The notes beneath the pieces were generated by a model. That model was not told where the DNA came from. It searched no databases and was given only the letters and a program-made list of their open reading frames with translations. DNA of 64,000 nt from Xylanibacter brevis ATCC 19188 (GTDB lineage: Bacteria; Bacteroidota; Bacteroidia; Bacteroidales; Bacteroidaceae): the NCBI RefSeq assembly GCF_000621725.1, contig NZ_JHXM01000008.1:62001-126000 (forward strand). The letters are read 5' to 3'. Within the stretch, counting starts at the first letter, position 1, and each line of letters begins with the position of its first letter. The translations under genes were made by a program, and so were the position numbers. Shown in pieces: positions 27,540-37,361 of the stretch.

Positions 27540-27939
27540 TGTCTTTATTGATTTTAGTTTGTGATTCTATGAACTCCTTGTTAACACTTACAGGCATGGT
27601 ATGGACGGAACTGATAGCATGTTTAACTCGCTTATGTCGATTCCTGACCAACTCTTCCTGTACTTCAGTAGCAGATTTCTGAGACTGATGGGCATTATAT
27701 ACCTTGCCCATACGAATGAGATTTCCGGCGAAACTGAGAATGATGAAACCAAAGACGATGGCTAAGAAGAGCTTCTTGTGGTCATTGGCAAACTGCTGGA
27801 TTTTGGCAGCTGCTTTGTCAATCTTTGTTGCTCTGGCAAACTTGCGTCCGGCATCGACCTCTCTTTCATAGCGGTCTCGATACTTCGGGTCATCCTTGTC
27901 GGGCATCTTTTCGCCCATAATCATTTTCTTCCAAGACAT
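27517..27939 (-). CDS. Small membrane protein in the TraL position
   Basis: A 140-residue protein with one hydrophobic segment (about residues 57-75, LFLAIVFGFIILSFAG) between charged ends; the N-terminus should face the cytoplasm. It occupies the place of TraL between traK and traM and overlaps traM by 23 bases, but the sequence does not by itself prove a TraL family match. A scaffold or assembly role in the secretion channel is an inference from position. Confidence 0.65.
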   Translation of the reverse strand: MSWKKMIMGEKMPDKDDPKYRDRYEREVDAGRKFARATKIDKAAAKIQQFANDHKKLFLAIVFGFIILSFAGNLIRMGKVYNAHQSQKSATEVQEELVRNRHKRVKHAISSVHTMPVSVNKEFIESQTKINKDNGHSEED

Positions 27940-27951
27940 AGCTGTATGTTG

Positions 27952-28566
27952 TTAGTATGACATCTTTGTTTTCTGCTCAATGTCTTTATTCAGCAGGGTA
28001 CGCCAGTTGGTGATAAGCAAACCATGAGGGTTATTGTCTGTACGTGGAACACGTTTTATCTGTCCTGCTGTCACCAACTCTCGCGTCAGGATGCTGGAAC
28101 GACGTTCTATCCTCTGACGACCATAGTAGGTAAACTCCATCTTATCCTTGTCAAACTTGATGCTGTCACAGAAGATGCTAAAGACGGCACTCGTACCCAT
28201 GATGTTAGAGTAGAACCCTTTTTCCTTCAAAGTGTTGTACTGTGCCAAACCTGTTTCATCAATCAGGTACATGGCTTTCTCCATCGTGTATTTGATGTAC
28301 TTGTCATCAGGGGCAAGCGTGAAGAAGAAATGATGGAACATTTCGATATGGCTTTTGGCTTCCACATCGAGCGTTTCTTCCATCGTACTTCTTTGAACCA
28401 GGATAGGAACGTTACCATCCAACACATACACTTTCTGCTGTGCATCTGCCACCATCACACGGGCTGTCCAGATACTGGAGATACTGATGATGATGCAACC
28501 CACCAAGAAGAGGGAGCATATTATCATTACCAGTTTAATTTTGTTTTCGAGATTCTTGATAACCAT
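27952..28566 (-). CDS. traK: Conjugative transposon protein TraK (VirB8-like)
   Basis: A 204-residue protein with an N-terminal membrane helix (about 12-32) and a periplasmic domain with the pattern typical of TraK: HIEMFHHFFFTLAPDD near residues 72-87, a family hallmark. VirB8-type proteins nucleate assembly of the type IV channel in the inner membrane. It sits between traJ and the TraL-position gene in the conserved order. Confidence 0.9.
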   Translation of the reverse strand: MVIKNLENKIKLVMIICSLFLVGCIIISISSIWTARVMVADAQQKVYVLDGNVPILVQRSTMEETLDVEAKSHIEMFHHFFFTLAPDDKYIKYTMEKAMYLIDETGLAQYNTLKEKGFYSNIMGTSAVFSIFCDSIKFDKDKMEFTYYGRQRIERRSSILTRELVTAGQIKRVPRTDNNPHGLLITNWRTLLNKDIEQKTKMSY

Positions 28567-28586
28567 AGTTTTACTATTTCGTTTAT

Positions 28587-29726
28587 TTATAACATCTTAC
28601 TAATCATGCCTTGGGTAGATACCTTTGCTTGCTGTGCTACACCTTCACCGAAGTTACGGGTAGAGAATGCCGTATCACCTTCAGGAATCATCCATGCTGC
28701 AAGGTCTGGTACAAGGTTTAGACATTTGAGTGCAACGATGCTTGCTGCCATCAGATAACCTGCTGAGAAGAAGGAGTTCTGAAGGTATGCTGCCATTGTC
28801 TGCTCACTCTGCGTAATGGCTTCAAGGTTTTCTACCTGAATACAGAGAACTATGTCAAAGAGCAACAGTACATAGAAGCCGACGAAGTACAGGCAAGCAC
28901 CGTAGAAATGGACGGTGAGATAGCGTATAAGCCATTTCGCCCAAGCACCTTCCCATTTCGGGAGTAGTGAGAACGCCCATTGGATAGGCCCAAATATCGT
29001 AAGCATACCTAATAGGATCTGCTGGCAGTAGATGGTAGCCCACCAACCGATACGGAACACTATCAAGGCAATCAGCATGATAATCTTATCGATGCCTACG
29101 ACAGCTCCAGCCGTAAGAGACGTGAACCATAGTTTTGAAGCATCCTGCTCCATGTTAGTCACTTCATCGACACCAGCCTGTTCCATTGTGCTCTCAATAA
29201 GATTGGGGTCTGAAGTACCTGTATGAGCCACGTCTGCCTGTGCCTGTAGAGCTGTGTACATGGTATCTCTAGTATAGATGAGTTCCTGGACTTCGGCGAA
29301 CTTATCCTCTATCTGAGTAGATTCTGCCTCGTAGAGGTCATGCGTATAAGAGCCTATGCAGTTAGGAATGTATGATAGGAAGTCCAAAACGCACCAGCTG
29401 CTTCCGCTATTTGTCATGCCTGTATCTGCAGGTGGGTACCACCAGCATAGGATAATGCTGACAACAAGCGGCTTGAACAGCTTCATGATGTCAAGCGGTT
29501 CATGTTTCACCATCATCTTGTAAGCCATTCCAGCTGCTACAATGATGGAGAAGAGTGCTGCAAGAGCCATACACATCTGCAATATCCACCAGAAAGGCCC
29601 TTGTGAACCTGTGAAGGTAGCATCACAAAGGAACTCGTTGGTCTGGAAGATAACATCATCAATCTCCTCTTCAAGGATGTTGATGCCAAAGTCTGAAAGG
29701 ATATTCGTGTCTGCCATATTATTCAT
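28587..29726 (-). CDS. traJ: Conjugative transposon protein TraJ (VirB6-like)
   Basis: A 379-residue polytopic inner-membrane protein with about five to six hydrophobic segments, including stretches near residues 45-70, 85-100, 205-235 and 265-290. It matches TraJ of CTnDOT-type elements and by analogy VirB6, part of the channel through the inner membrane. The start is either 29726 or the ATG at 29717; 29726 overlaps the previous stop by 8 bases. Confidence 0.87.
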   Translation of the reverse strand: MNNMADTNILSDFGINILEEEIDDVIFQTNEFLCDATFTGSQGPFWWILQMCMALAALFSIIVAAGMAYKMMVKHEPLDIMKLFKPLVVSIILCWWYPPADTGMTNSGSSWCVLDFLSYIPNCIGSYTHDLYEAESTQIEDKFAEVQELIYTRDTMYTALQAQADVAHTGTSDPNLIESTMEQAGVDEVTNMEQDASKLWFTSLTAGAVVGIDKIIMLIALIVFRIGWWATIYCQQILLGMLTIFGPIQWAFSLLPKWEGAWAKWLIRYLTVHFYGACLYFVGFYVLLLFDIVLCIQVENLEAITQSEQTMAAYLQNSFFSAGYLMAASIVALKCLNLVPDLAAWMIPEGDTAFSTRNFGEGVAQQAKVSTQGMISKML

Positions 29727-30492
29727 GGATAATTATGCCGTTAGTATTTGAGCCACTATTGGAGTTACCTCCATTATTTCCCCATCCGGCCTCCCTCCAA
29801 CGATTGTGAGCTGCCGTAGCAATAGCAGCACGATGGTCTGGCTTGTTATATGTTGCAGAAAGAAGATTTGCTGTTTTCGCTTTCTTGTTGAGTTGAACAA
29901 GATAGGCTATCAGCGTTTCATTCTGTTTGGTTATGTCTGCATAGATGGCAAGATACTCTTTCTTTCGCTGTGCATTGGGCATGTAAGCATCCTGAGTGGC
30001 TTTGATGGCACATTGAAAGATATGGTAATAGTCATTCCATCTGTCTTTGTCATGAATGGAACCACCAGCACTGACAATACGGTTGATATTGGTCTGGAAA
30101 GCGTTTAGCTTATCAGTTATCTTTGACCCTTCAGCTAACCAGGCAATGTCAATCTGGCGGTCTGCTATATTCAAGGCTTCAATCTCTGCACGTTTAGTTA
30201 ATGCAGCCTCTATGGAGTCCGCATCTTCTACCTGAGGATAGACTGCTACTCCTGCAAGAGTACGGTAGGTGAGCTTGTTCTTTGATGCTGCTGATTTCTG
30301 GTAGCTGTGATGGGTAGCCCAATAGTAAAAGTCGGGGGTGAGGCATCCAGCACCAACCTCCTGAACCGTAATCTGGTTCATCTTAGTATTGTCATGATTG
30401 TAGGTCACATAAGACTGTGCATTTACTTGAATTGTTACTATCAATCCAAGTAAGAATGTCATTGATTTCAAATAGATTATGTATTTTCTCAT
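29719..30492 (-). CDS. DUF5045-type exported protein of the tra operon
   Basis: A 257-residue exported protein: a signal peptide (about 1-25, ending NAQ), a helical Lys/Ala-rich body and a Gly/Asn/Ser-rich tail (GWGNNGGNSNSGSN). I recognise the family as DUF5045, which occurs in Bacteroidales transfer operons just upstream of traJ. Its function is not known; a VirB5-like role at the pilus tip or in channel assembly would fit the location. Confidence 0.65.
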   Translation of the reverse strand: MRKYIIYLKSMTFLLGLIVTIQVNAQSYVTYNHDNTKMNQITVQEVGAGCLTPDFYYWATHHSYQKSAASKNKLTYRTLAGVAVYPQVEDADSIEAALTKRAEIEALNIADRQIDIAWLAEGSKITDKLNAFQTNINRIVSAGGSIHDKDRWNDYYHIFQCAIKATQDAYMPNAQRKKEYLAIYADITKQNETLIAYLVQLNKKAKTANLLSATYNKPDHRAAIATAAHNRWREAGWGNNGGNSNSGSNTNGIIIHE

Positions 30493-30520
30493 AAAGTGAT
30501 GATTTAATATCTGTTATGAA

Positions 30521-31255
30521 CTAATATCCGAGGTAGCCAGCTCCTTTCCATCTTCCAAAAGCACCTTCGATAATCTCCTGTTTTGTCTTAGCACGATACA
30601 CCTGACGTTTCCAATATCCTATACGAACCTGGATGTATTTCCATGTGTCGAAGTAGGCTTTGTTCAGATGTTTCTTTATATTGTCGAGGGACTGGTTTAT
30701 ACTACTCAGAACCAAGATTAAGTCAGATGTAGAACAGGCAGCAGCTCCTGTGGCATAGAGAACCAAATCACTCACAGACTTATATAAATTGTCTCCTTCA
30801 TCAGCAATCTTTGCCAAAGCTCTGGCATTGATGGTGATGATAAGCGTATCGGTACTGACAATGTTTCCTCGCTCCAGACATTTCTTGTTGAAATCTTCAA
30901 GCATGTCCTTATAATCACCAATACGGTCACTGACTGTCTCATAAGTGTTATAGACATTGAGACTTGTTCGCAAGGTCTGATATAATATATCTATGACATC
31001 AAAGGCACGAGTGTATCTGTCGAGCTGGGCATTGATGTCTTTATAGCCGATATTTGCGTCACTTGAATAGTCATGCAGCAGTTTGTTGCTTGCTTCGAGG
31101 GTAGAACGGACAAGCAGAAGACTACGCTGTTCCTTATGGTCATAGATATAGGCTTCGACGGATGGTATATCGAAACCGAACTGTGCTCTCGAAATGGTAG
31201 GAAACAATGACAAGAGCGTAATAGCTATGATAATAATTCTATTCATCTTCATCAT
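30521..31255 (-). CDS. Exported helical protein of the tra operon, unknown function
   Basis: The frame is open from 31300, but the likely start is the ATG at 31255 (or 31246), because a clear signal peptide begins there (MNRIIIIAITLLSLFPTISR, then AQF). The mature protein, about 220 residues, is nearly all helical and charged and ends in a conserved-looking GRWKGAGYLGY. It overlaps the end of the 849-residue gene by 17 bases, suggesting translational coupling. Neighbours point to a periplasmic component of the conjugation machine, in the TraI/VirB5 position. Confidence 0.62.
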   Translation of the reverse strand: MMKMNRIIIIAITLLSLFPTISRAQFGFDIPSVEAYIYDHKEQRSLLLVRSTLEASNKLLHDYSSDANIGYKDINAQLDRYTRAFDVIDILYQTLRTSLNVYNTYETVSDRIGDYKDMLEDFNKKCLERGNIVSTDTLIITINARALAKIADEGDNLYKSVSDLVLYATGAAACSTSDLILVLSSINQSLDNIKKHLNKAYFDTWKYIQVRIGYWKRQVYRAKTKQEIIEGAFGRWKGAGYLGY

Positions 31256-33788
31256 CGTATTTTCCGTTATAACTATCTGAATGGCTGCTATTGGCAGCAT
31301 GTCTGAGCCAACGCTTCCTGCATTGCTCTACAAGAGTAAGTCTGCGGCCTTGTTCATCATTGATATAGGGTGCAATAGTCCTCAATATGTCAATGATGGA
31401 ATGCTTGTAATGCATCATTTTCTCCAGAGAAACAAGGTCTGCATATATCTTCGTCAGGCGAGTGTCGATGTCTCGCGCAATCTCCAGACGGTCGCTTGAC
31501 CAAAGAAGATGGTAAGTGTCATCCGTATCATCAGCCTCTACAGGTTCTGTCTTTGCGTATTCCACAGACGTATCACAGTTGGGATATTCACGGGCAATCT
31601 CTGCAATCTTGGCATTTACTTCAGCAGCTTTTTCCGCATCGCTCTTCTGCGGATCGAGGTCAAGGACGGCTACAACTTGTGTATCGCTGTAATCAGTAGT
31701 AAGTGTCCATGCTATCTGTACGATGGCACGGTGTATCTTGATGCCAAGGAAATATTTCGGGCCACGAGCTATCGAGACTGTTGCCCTGAAGGTGATAACT
31801 CCATTGACGTTTGGCATGGTAGCTGTACGGACGAAAGTGTTACCTTCCCAGGAACCACTGCCATTCCATGTAAGATTATAAGCTGTCTTATAGTCCTGCA
31901 TGATGGCAGGTATTCGATAATAGTCATCTGTTTGGGCAGACTCACTGTTGATAGCCTCCTGTTTGGCTTGATTGTACTGAGCCAAAAGGTTTTCCCAATT
32001 ACTCTTTTCTGATGTAAGAGAGGCAATCTGATTCTTGTTGGTATTATATTGCTGCCTATAGGTGGCTGCATCATTGATACTTGCATTGGCTATCTTCTTG
32101 ATTAAGTCTGCATTTTGAGCTTCCAATGCAGCTATCTGAGACTGAAGCATGGCAATCTTACTCTCTGCCTCGCTGATTTTTCCATCCAGTTCAGAAGTGT
32201 TAAATCCAGATTCTGTGATGGAGGTGGACATGGCACATTGTTTGGTGTGGTTACTTACAGAACCACCACAACTGCTGCACTTGTATTGGGTTGAACCCTC
32301 TCCAAGTTTAGCTCCATCATGGCAGGTCACGCTGATAGTGGCAGTTTCGCAACCTGCAATCTTCTGGGCATCGGTTGCCTGATAGTATTTCTTTGAATCT
32401 GAACCGATGTAGTAGGTGAAACCTTCCTCGTTGTCATTATAGTCAGCCAGACGAGCATTCAGACCAGCCTTGAAAGAAGCCAGATCCATCGTATAGGAGT
32501 CAAAGACATCCTCATATTTGATTTCTGTGTTATTCCAAGACTTTGTGACATGAATCTCGTAGGCATAAGCCTTGGCATATTGTCCGCTTCGGCTCTTGCT
32601 CAGAATATAGGCACTGCTCCAATAGTTGATATAGTAATAGAAGCCGTCATTACTGTTATTCAGCTGCTGGACTCGGCTACGACTCCACCCGGCATGATTC
32701 TCGGAGTTCTGCAAGGCGGCTTCCCATTGGCTGCTGTTTGGATAGAAGTTTGCGTCTCTGGTATCAATGCGATACCAATGATCTCCATAAAGGATGCTGT
32801 TATCATCGGTAGGAGGGTAGTAGTCGCATAGATTAACACTTCCTCTATCCACACGATAAATATACCAACGCTGGGTATAATATTGTCCCATTCCCTCACG
32901 GGCATAGTCTGTTAACCATGCCGTAGCGTTATAATTGGAGAGATTGAACAGGTTTGCTACTGCATCCTGACCACCAATCAGGTTAAGTAAAGTACCACCT
33001 GTATTGGTCGTAATGTTCTCATACAGGTTATATACGTTATCAGCAACCTCTATGACACTGGCTGTTTTATCCATGATAGTGCCACTAAAGTTACTATTTG
33101 CCAGTATTGAGTTGATAAGATTGTTTGCTCCAGCTGTGGCAATGTTAACGCCCATTGCATAGAGGTTATCAAGGTCTTCCTGAAGACTCTCTTTGCTGAA
33201 ATTTGAAGGTATATCACCGATATTATCCAGAATGGCTTTCCAATCCACATCGCCAAGCTCTGAAAGCTTCAGGATGTCCCTAAGTTGCTCGTTGATTTCA
33301 AGAAATGCAATATCCCTGAAGCTCAGACTGCTGTTTGTGACGATAGACTCAAACTGATAGCACAGATTTTTCGTCTCATCACAAACCTTATAGAGGTAGG
33401 ATCCCCAATACAAGGCATTTTGGGGACTTTTGAGCATCATTCCAGCTACAGTCCAAATCTTCGGCATAATCTTAGCCGAAACCATGTGATAAATACGTCG
33501 ATAGTAATAGTTCTCTGTGCTGCTTGTCCAAAGTCCAAGGTCAGTCAAAGCCTTGCGGTCAAGGAACTTACTCGTAAAAATGCCAGCAGCAGCTACCTCT
33601 GCAGCCTGATAATGCTCTCGTATTTTGGCTATCTGGTCTGCATAATACATCTCTGTGGCAGCTTCAGTATTGAAGGATGCTACCATCTTAGCTACAGTTT
33701 CCTTATCAAAGTTGACACTGTAGTACTGTGCCTTGGCTGTTGCCAGGGCACAGATGATAAGAGAGATTATAAGCAGACATTTTTTCAT
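31239..33788 (-). CDS. Large exported protein of the tra operon with a Cys/His cluster
   Basis: An 849-residue protein with a signal peptide (about 1-20, ending AKAQ). The N-terminal 250 residues are helical; the middle (about 300-480) is Tyr/Trp/Ser-rich. A Cys/His cluster follows: Cys480, Cys489-His490, Cys504-x2-Cys507, His514 and Cys518, as in a zinc ribbon. A heptad-type coiled coil (about 525-575) and a beta-rich domain follow. It takes the slot after traG where a TraI-like protein is expected but is far longer, so it may be a fusion or an adhesin-like surface component. Family not recognised. Confidence 0.65.
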   Translation of the reverse strand: MKKCLLIISLIICALATAKAQYYSVNFDKETVAKMVASFNTEAATEMYYADQIAKIREHYQAAEVAAAGIFTSKFLDRKALTDLGLWTSSTENYYYRRIYHMVSAKIMPKIWTVAGMMLKSPQNALYWGSYLYKVCDETKNLCYQFESIVTNSSLSFRDIAFLEINEQLRDILKLSELGDVDWKAILDNIGDIPSNFSKESLQEDLDNLYAMGVNIATAGANNLINSILANSNFSGTIMDKTASVIEVADNVYNLYENITTNTGGTLLNLIGGQDAVANLFNLSNYNATAWLTDYAREGMGQYYTQRWYIYRVDRGSVNLCDYYPPTDDNSILYGDHWYRIDTRDANFYPNSSQWEAALQNSENHAGWSRSRVQQLNNSNDGFYYYINYWSSAYILSKSRSGQYAKAYAYEIHVTKSWNNTEIKYEDVFDSYTMDLASFKAGLNARLADYNDNEEGFTYYIGSDSKKYYQATDAQKIAGCETATISVTCHDGAKLGEGSTQYKCSSCGGSVSNHTKQCAMSTSITESGFNTSELDGKISEAESKIAMLQSQIAALEAQNADLIKKIANASINDAATYRQQYNTNKNQIASLTSEKSNWENLLAQYNQAKQEAINSESAQTDDYYRIPAIMQDYKTAYNLTWNGSGSWEGNTFVRTATMPNVNGVITFRATVSIARGPKYFLGIKIHRAIVQIAWTLTTDYSDTQVVAVLDLDPQKSDAEKAAEVNAKIAEIAREYPNCDTSVEYAKTEPVEADDTDDTYHLLWSSDRLEIARDIDTRLTKIYADLVSLEKMMHYKHSIIDILRTIAPYINDEQGRRLTLVEQCRKRWLRHAANSSHSDSYNGKYDDEDE

Positions 33789-36514
33789 GTATAACGCTTT
33801 TCAATTGGTTTTAAGTTCAATACATGCCCTGCTTGATTTACCTTTTGGGCAAAAGGCAGAGATTTACTGATACCAGAACGATCCCAATCACGGCAATATG
33901 CCTCGATTGCTTGCTGATGGTTGCATTTCAGTTCTCGCTTGTAGAGCTTCAAGGCTTCCTTCTCGGCTCTTTCAGTGGTGTAAGTCATGTAGCATTCATG
34001 GGGTTCTTCGACTCCAAAGACGGCTCCAACACTTCCTCGACGGATGAATACCTCACGGAAGAAACTGCGTCCTTCCTTGTTCTCCAGTCGATTGATGGTG
34101 AAAATCTTTTTGCAGTCCACATCAGTTAATCCAAGGATAGCCTTGATTTCATCAAATCTCTCACGGAACTTGCTCTGGTCAAGCAGCATCACCACATCGG
34201 AGTTGTTGATGATGGCCTCCTTCACAATGGGACTGCCAACAATATCCTGAATTTCCTGTGTTACCACACCGACACTTGCCCAGAACTTACGTGCTGTCTT
34301 GTAGAGGTACTTGATGTATTCTGCCATCATAGGGCTGGCAATAGCTTTCCATGCCTCTTCAATGACAAGCACCTTACGGTTTTTCTTGATACGCATTTTC
34401 TGGATGAATACATCCATAATAATAAGCGTGACCAATGGGAAAAGCAGCGGATCATCCTTGATAGAGTCAATCTCAAAGACAATGAATGTCTCATCAAACA
34501 GTGTAGAATCTAGGTCTTCATTCAGGGTCTTATCGTGATTGCCACCTCGGTAGAAGTCCTTCATCATATAGCGATAGGTACTGATGTCGATGCCCTGAAT
34601 CTGGTTTTCCTGACAGATGTCGGGAATACGCTGCACACTGAACTCATAGAAGGAGTTAAATGACAGTTCGGTTACAGGAAGTTGTTTCCTGCGACTTTCT
34701 ATCTCGTCAATCTGTGCCTCGATACGTGCCATACGCTCATTTTCTGTTTCCCTACTATTGACATTCTTGTTTCGGTCATCAATGAGCAATCCTTTCCGCA
34801 AGTCTTCACGTTGGGGTGGAGTAAAGCCATTGAAGCCGTTGAAATAGACATCATAGTATTCTGTGATGACTTGCTCAATAAGTCTTTCCTCCGTCTTAGT
34901 GACAGTTCCTTGCGTACCTTTCCATATCAGCATGATAAGGTTCTTCAGGAATCCTGTCTTTTCCACGTTCAGCTCCTCACGCTTGATGCGGAATGGATTC
35001 ATGGTGATGGGATGTTCTTCTGTATAGCTGATATACTTACCGCCTACATATTCACATAAGCCCTCGTAAGAGTTACCTGTATCAACCATGACAACATCGG
35101 TATTTTGCTCCCACATCTGACGGACTACGCTATTCATGTGGAACGATTTGCCGCTACCAGAAGGGCCAAGGCAGAAAAAGTTGGAATTATCCGTAATCTT
35201 GTTTTTGCCTTCCTTTCCGCTAATGTCAATAGCTACAGGTACACCTTGCCTGTCCGTATAGTAGATTTTGAGGGGTGTGTCTTCACTATGCTGAATATGC
35301 TCCTTGTACATAAGACAAGCAGCAGCGTCGCTTAAAGTGAGGAATCGGTCATAGTCCTGGTTCATACCATAACAGTTGCCGGGGAAGGAGTTGACAAACA
35401 ACTCTAACTGATTATAGGCTCGTTTGCTGATATGAATGCCAAGGCGACCAAAAGCATTCTCCAGATGGTTCGTACATTTTTGAATGTCGGCATCCTTGGG
35501 AACACCTACAATCAAATTGAAGTGGGTATATACAAGCTGTTTGTTCTCTCTTGCTATAACATCCTGCACCTTCTTAATATCCTCTACAGCAATTAAATTA
35601 CTTGGATTAGGCATACTGGAGTGGCGATTCTTCTTTTTGTCCAACAATGCCAACTCACGTTTCTGATTTGGCATGAAGAACATTTGGTTATAGACAACCA
35701 CATCTGCTGATGGGATGCTGTCAACCAAGGACACAAGATCGACAGGCATAGCGACGTTGTTCACTTCAATATTGGTGAATGGCCTGACAATTGAAGGGAT
35801 GTTAATGCAGTCCACATCAACAAGGCTATACACCTTACATCGACGATCGCCCATGGAAATAGTCTCGTCATCGACCTTGAAGTTGGTCATCGACACAATC
35901 TTGTCGTTAAAGTTCATAGAGAAATAGCGGTCAACGTAAAGACGAGCTTCCTCACCACCCAAATAGGCAGAATCAACGCCACTGTCCTTTAGGAGGTCTT
36001 TTACCTTGCGGATTTTTACAAGGAAATCTCGCCATTTCTTGCTGTCAAAGGACAATAGACGGCTCTTTTTGTTCTCCTGAGTGATAATCAGATAAGTCTG
36101 GCTGTCTGTATAGGTACGGCCAGTAAAGTATCGGAAATAGCTTTCAGAAAGAAACTCATGATTATCTGAGGTCTCATCCTTGAACTGCTTCCTGACAAAC
36201 ACATCCTGCTTGTGGATGGCATAACCTTCTCCAAGCGTCTGTGCAATAGCCGTAAGCAAATGAGTGAACTCATAGTAGCTGTCAATATTGGCTGAGTACT
36301 TTTGAACGGGATTCTCGATCTTGATTATAGCTGAATATTCACCAGTCTTCGTGTAGAGAACACCAATATCATCTACATCCTCGATGGAGAAGTAGATGTC
36401 CTGGAATATCTTCTTGCGCTTACCGCCAGTTCCAAAGGCATAGACAGAAATGGCCATGCCTATGAGTATCGCGGTAAATGCTATGATGACATATAGAATC
36501 ATTCTTATCTCCAA
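33785..36514 (-). CDS. traG: Conjugation ATPase TraG (VirB4-like)
   Basis: A 909-residue VirB4-type ATPase with an N-terminal membrane segment (about 5-27). Walker A is GPSGSGKS at 450-457, Walker B is KVLVIEEAWKAI, and the RRGSVGAVFGVEE region lies near the C-terminus. It powers pilus or channel assembly and substrate transfer at the inner membrane. It overlaps the next gene by 4 bases. A GC-rich hairpin lies just upstream of its start (36524-36549). Confidence 0.93.
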   Translation of the reverse strand: MEIRMILYVIIAFTAILIGMAISVYAFGTGGKRKKIFQDIYFSIEDVDDIGVLYTKTGEYSAIIKIENPVQKYSANIDSYYEFTHLLTAIAQTLGEGYAIHKQDVFVRKQFKDETSDNHEFLSESYFRYFTGRTYTDSQTYLIITQENKKSRLLSFDSKKWRDFLVKIRKVKDLLKDSGVDSAYLGGEEARLYVDRYFSMNFNDKIVSMTNFKVDDETISMGDRRCKVYSLVDVDCINIPSIVRPFTNIEVNNVAMPVDLVSLVDSIPSADVVVYNQMFFMPNQKRELALLDKKKNRHSSMPNPSNLIAVEDIKKVQDVIARENKQLVYTHFNLIVGVPKDADIQKCTNHLENAFGRLGIHISKRAYNQLELFVNSFPGNCYGMNQDYDRFLTLSDAAACLMYKEHIQHSEDTPLKIYYTDRQGVPVAIDISGKEGKNKITDNSNFFCLGPSGSGKSFHMNSVVRQMWEQNTDVVMVDTGNSYEGLCEYVGGKYISYTEEHPITMNPFRIKREELNVEKTGFLKNLIMLIWKGTQGTVTKTEERLIEQVITEYYDVYFNGFNGFTPPQREDLRKGLLIDDRNKNVNSRETENERMARIEAQIDEIESRRKQLPVTELSFNSFYEFSVQRIPDICQENQIQGIDISTYRYMMKDFYRGGNHDKTLNEDLDSTLFDETFIVFEIDSIKDDPLLFPLVTLIIMDVFIQKMRIKKNRKVLVIEEAWKAIASPMMAEYIKYLYKTARKFWASVGVVTQEIQDIVGSPIVKEAIINNSDVVMLLDQSKFRERFDEIKAILGLTDVDCKKIFTINRLENKEGRSFFREVFIRRGSVGAVFGVEEPHECYMTYTTERAEKEALKLYKRELKCNHQQAIEAYCRDWDRSGISKSLPFAQKVNQAGHVLNLKPIEKRYT

Positions 36515-36523
36515 ATTAAGGCA

Positions 36524-36549
36524 GACTCACCCTGTCGAAGGGGCGAGCC
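36524..36549 (-). promoter_or_regulatory. Hairpin just upstream of traG
   Basis: On the minus strand the RNA can form a 9-bp stem (two G-U pairs) with a short loop, ending 10 bases before the traG start codon at 36514. There is no U-run, so it is not a simple terminator. It may mark an RNA processing or stability site, or limit access to the traG start. Confidence 0.4.
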
Positions 36550-36608
36550 TACCGATTACATTTATTCAGATTTCAATACACTTGCTCATAAACTACACTC
36601 GATGAAAA

Positions 36609-36911
36609 TTACATTCTTCGTGAACAAGCGTAGATAAACACACCGTGGTCTTCTTTCTTTGTGTGCAGACCTTTCTTCTGTTTGAAGAAGATAAGTCCGG
36701 CACCAGTACAGAGAGAAACAGCAAGAACAATCAGACCAACAACAAATCCCAAGATGCAGTAGGCAATTATGAAGCCAAGAATGGCACCGCCAACAGCGCA
36801 AGCTGCCCATGTGATGTAACGCCCTTGGATGCCCATGAACTCCAGAGGTTTCTGAAGTCCTTTGAACATTGGGTAACTAACGTATTCGTTGTGTTCTGTT
36901 CCTGCTGCCAT
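36609..36911 (-). CDS. traF: Conjugative transposon protein TraF (DUF4133)
   Basis: A 100-residue membrane protein with two helices (about 32-50 and 55-75) separated by a tight turn. The VSYPMFKGLQKPLEFMGIQG stretch before the first helix is typical of TraF/DUF4133, the VirB3-like inner-membrane component that works with the VirB4 ATPase. It lies between traE and traG, in the standard order. Confidence 0.87.
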   Translation of the reverse strand: MAAGTEHNEYVSYPMFKGLQKPLEFMGIQGRYITWAACAVGGAILGFIIAYCILGFVVGLIVLAVSLCTGAGLIFFKQKKGLHTKKEDHGVFIYACSRRM

Positions 36912-36937
36912 AGTGTGTATCTACGCTTGAATCTGGT

Positions 36938-37294
36938 TTAGAGACCGAAGAAGAGAGGCAGAGCCTGTGCAGCTGCAACGAGGAAGATGCAAGCACCGAC
37001 AACCATCATAATCTTCTTCTTCACGTCCTGCTCCTCGTTGTTCATGGCGATGTACACGGAGATCGCACCGACAACGGCAACTACGCCGGCGATGGCATAG
37101 CACAGCTTCACTACATAAGGAACATACTTCGCAATCTCCTCCGTAACGGTGGAGAGGGCATTGGTTCCTGCGGTGTAGTCACCAGCTGCGTTCTGCGCAA
37201 AGGTTACGGCAGTACCGCAAAGAAGCATCATGGCGAGCATCTTCATGCGATTGGCACTGAAGAGATTCTTAGCAAACTTTTTAATTTTCTTCAT
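36938..37294 (-). CDS. traE: Conjugative transposon protein TraE (DUF4134), copy 2
   Basis: A 118-residue DUF4134 protein: an N-terminal signal or membrane segment, then two helices (about 65-85 and 95-115) with the hallmark YAIAGVVAVVGAISVY ... EEQDVKKKIMMVVGA. By analogy it is the VirB2-like pilin of the element. A second DUF4134 gene lies just upstream (37416-37769), so two pilin-like paralogues are encoded. Confidence 0.88.
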   Translation of the reverse strand: MKKIKKFAKNLFSANRMKMLAMMLLCGTAVTFAQNAAGDYTAGTNALSTVTEEIAKYVPYVVKLCYAIAGVVAVVGAISVYIAMNNEEQDVKKKIMMVVGACIFLVAAAQALPLFFGL

Positions 37295-37361
37295 TTCTTT
37301 CTTACGTTTTACAGATTTTGTTAATTACTATTCACACGATTCTTCTCTCTTGGCCATTTGA

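Noticed and set aside
28024..28758. 244-codon plus-strand frame
   Set aside because: It is antisense to traK and traJ, with no recognisable protein pattern.
30521..31300. Start at 31300 for the exported helical tra protein
   Set aside because: The signal peptide starts at the ATGs at 31255-31246; the earlier start only extends into the upstream gene.
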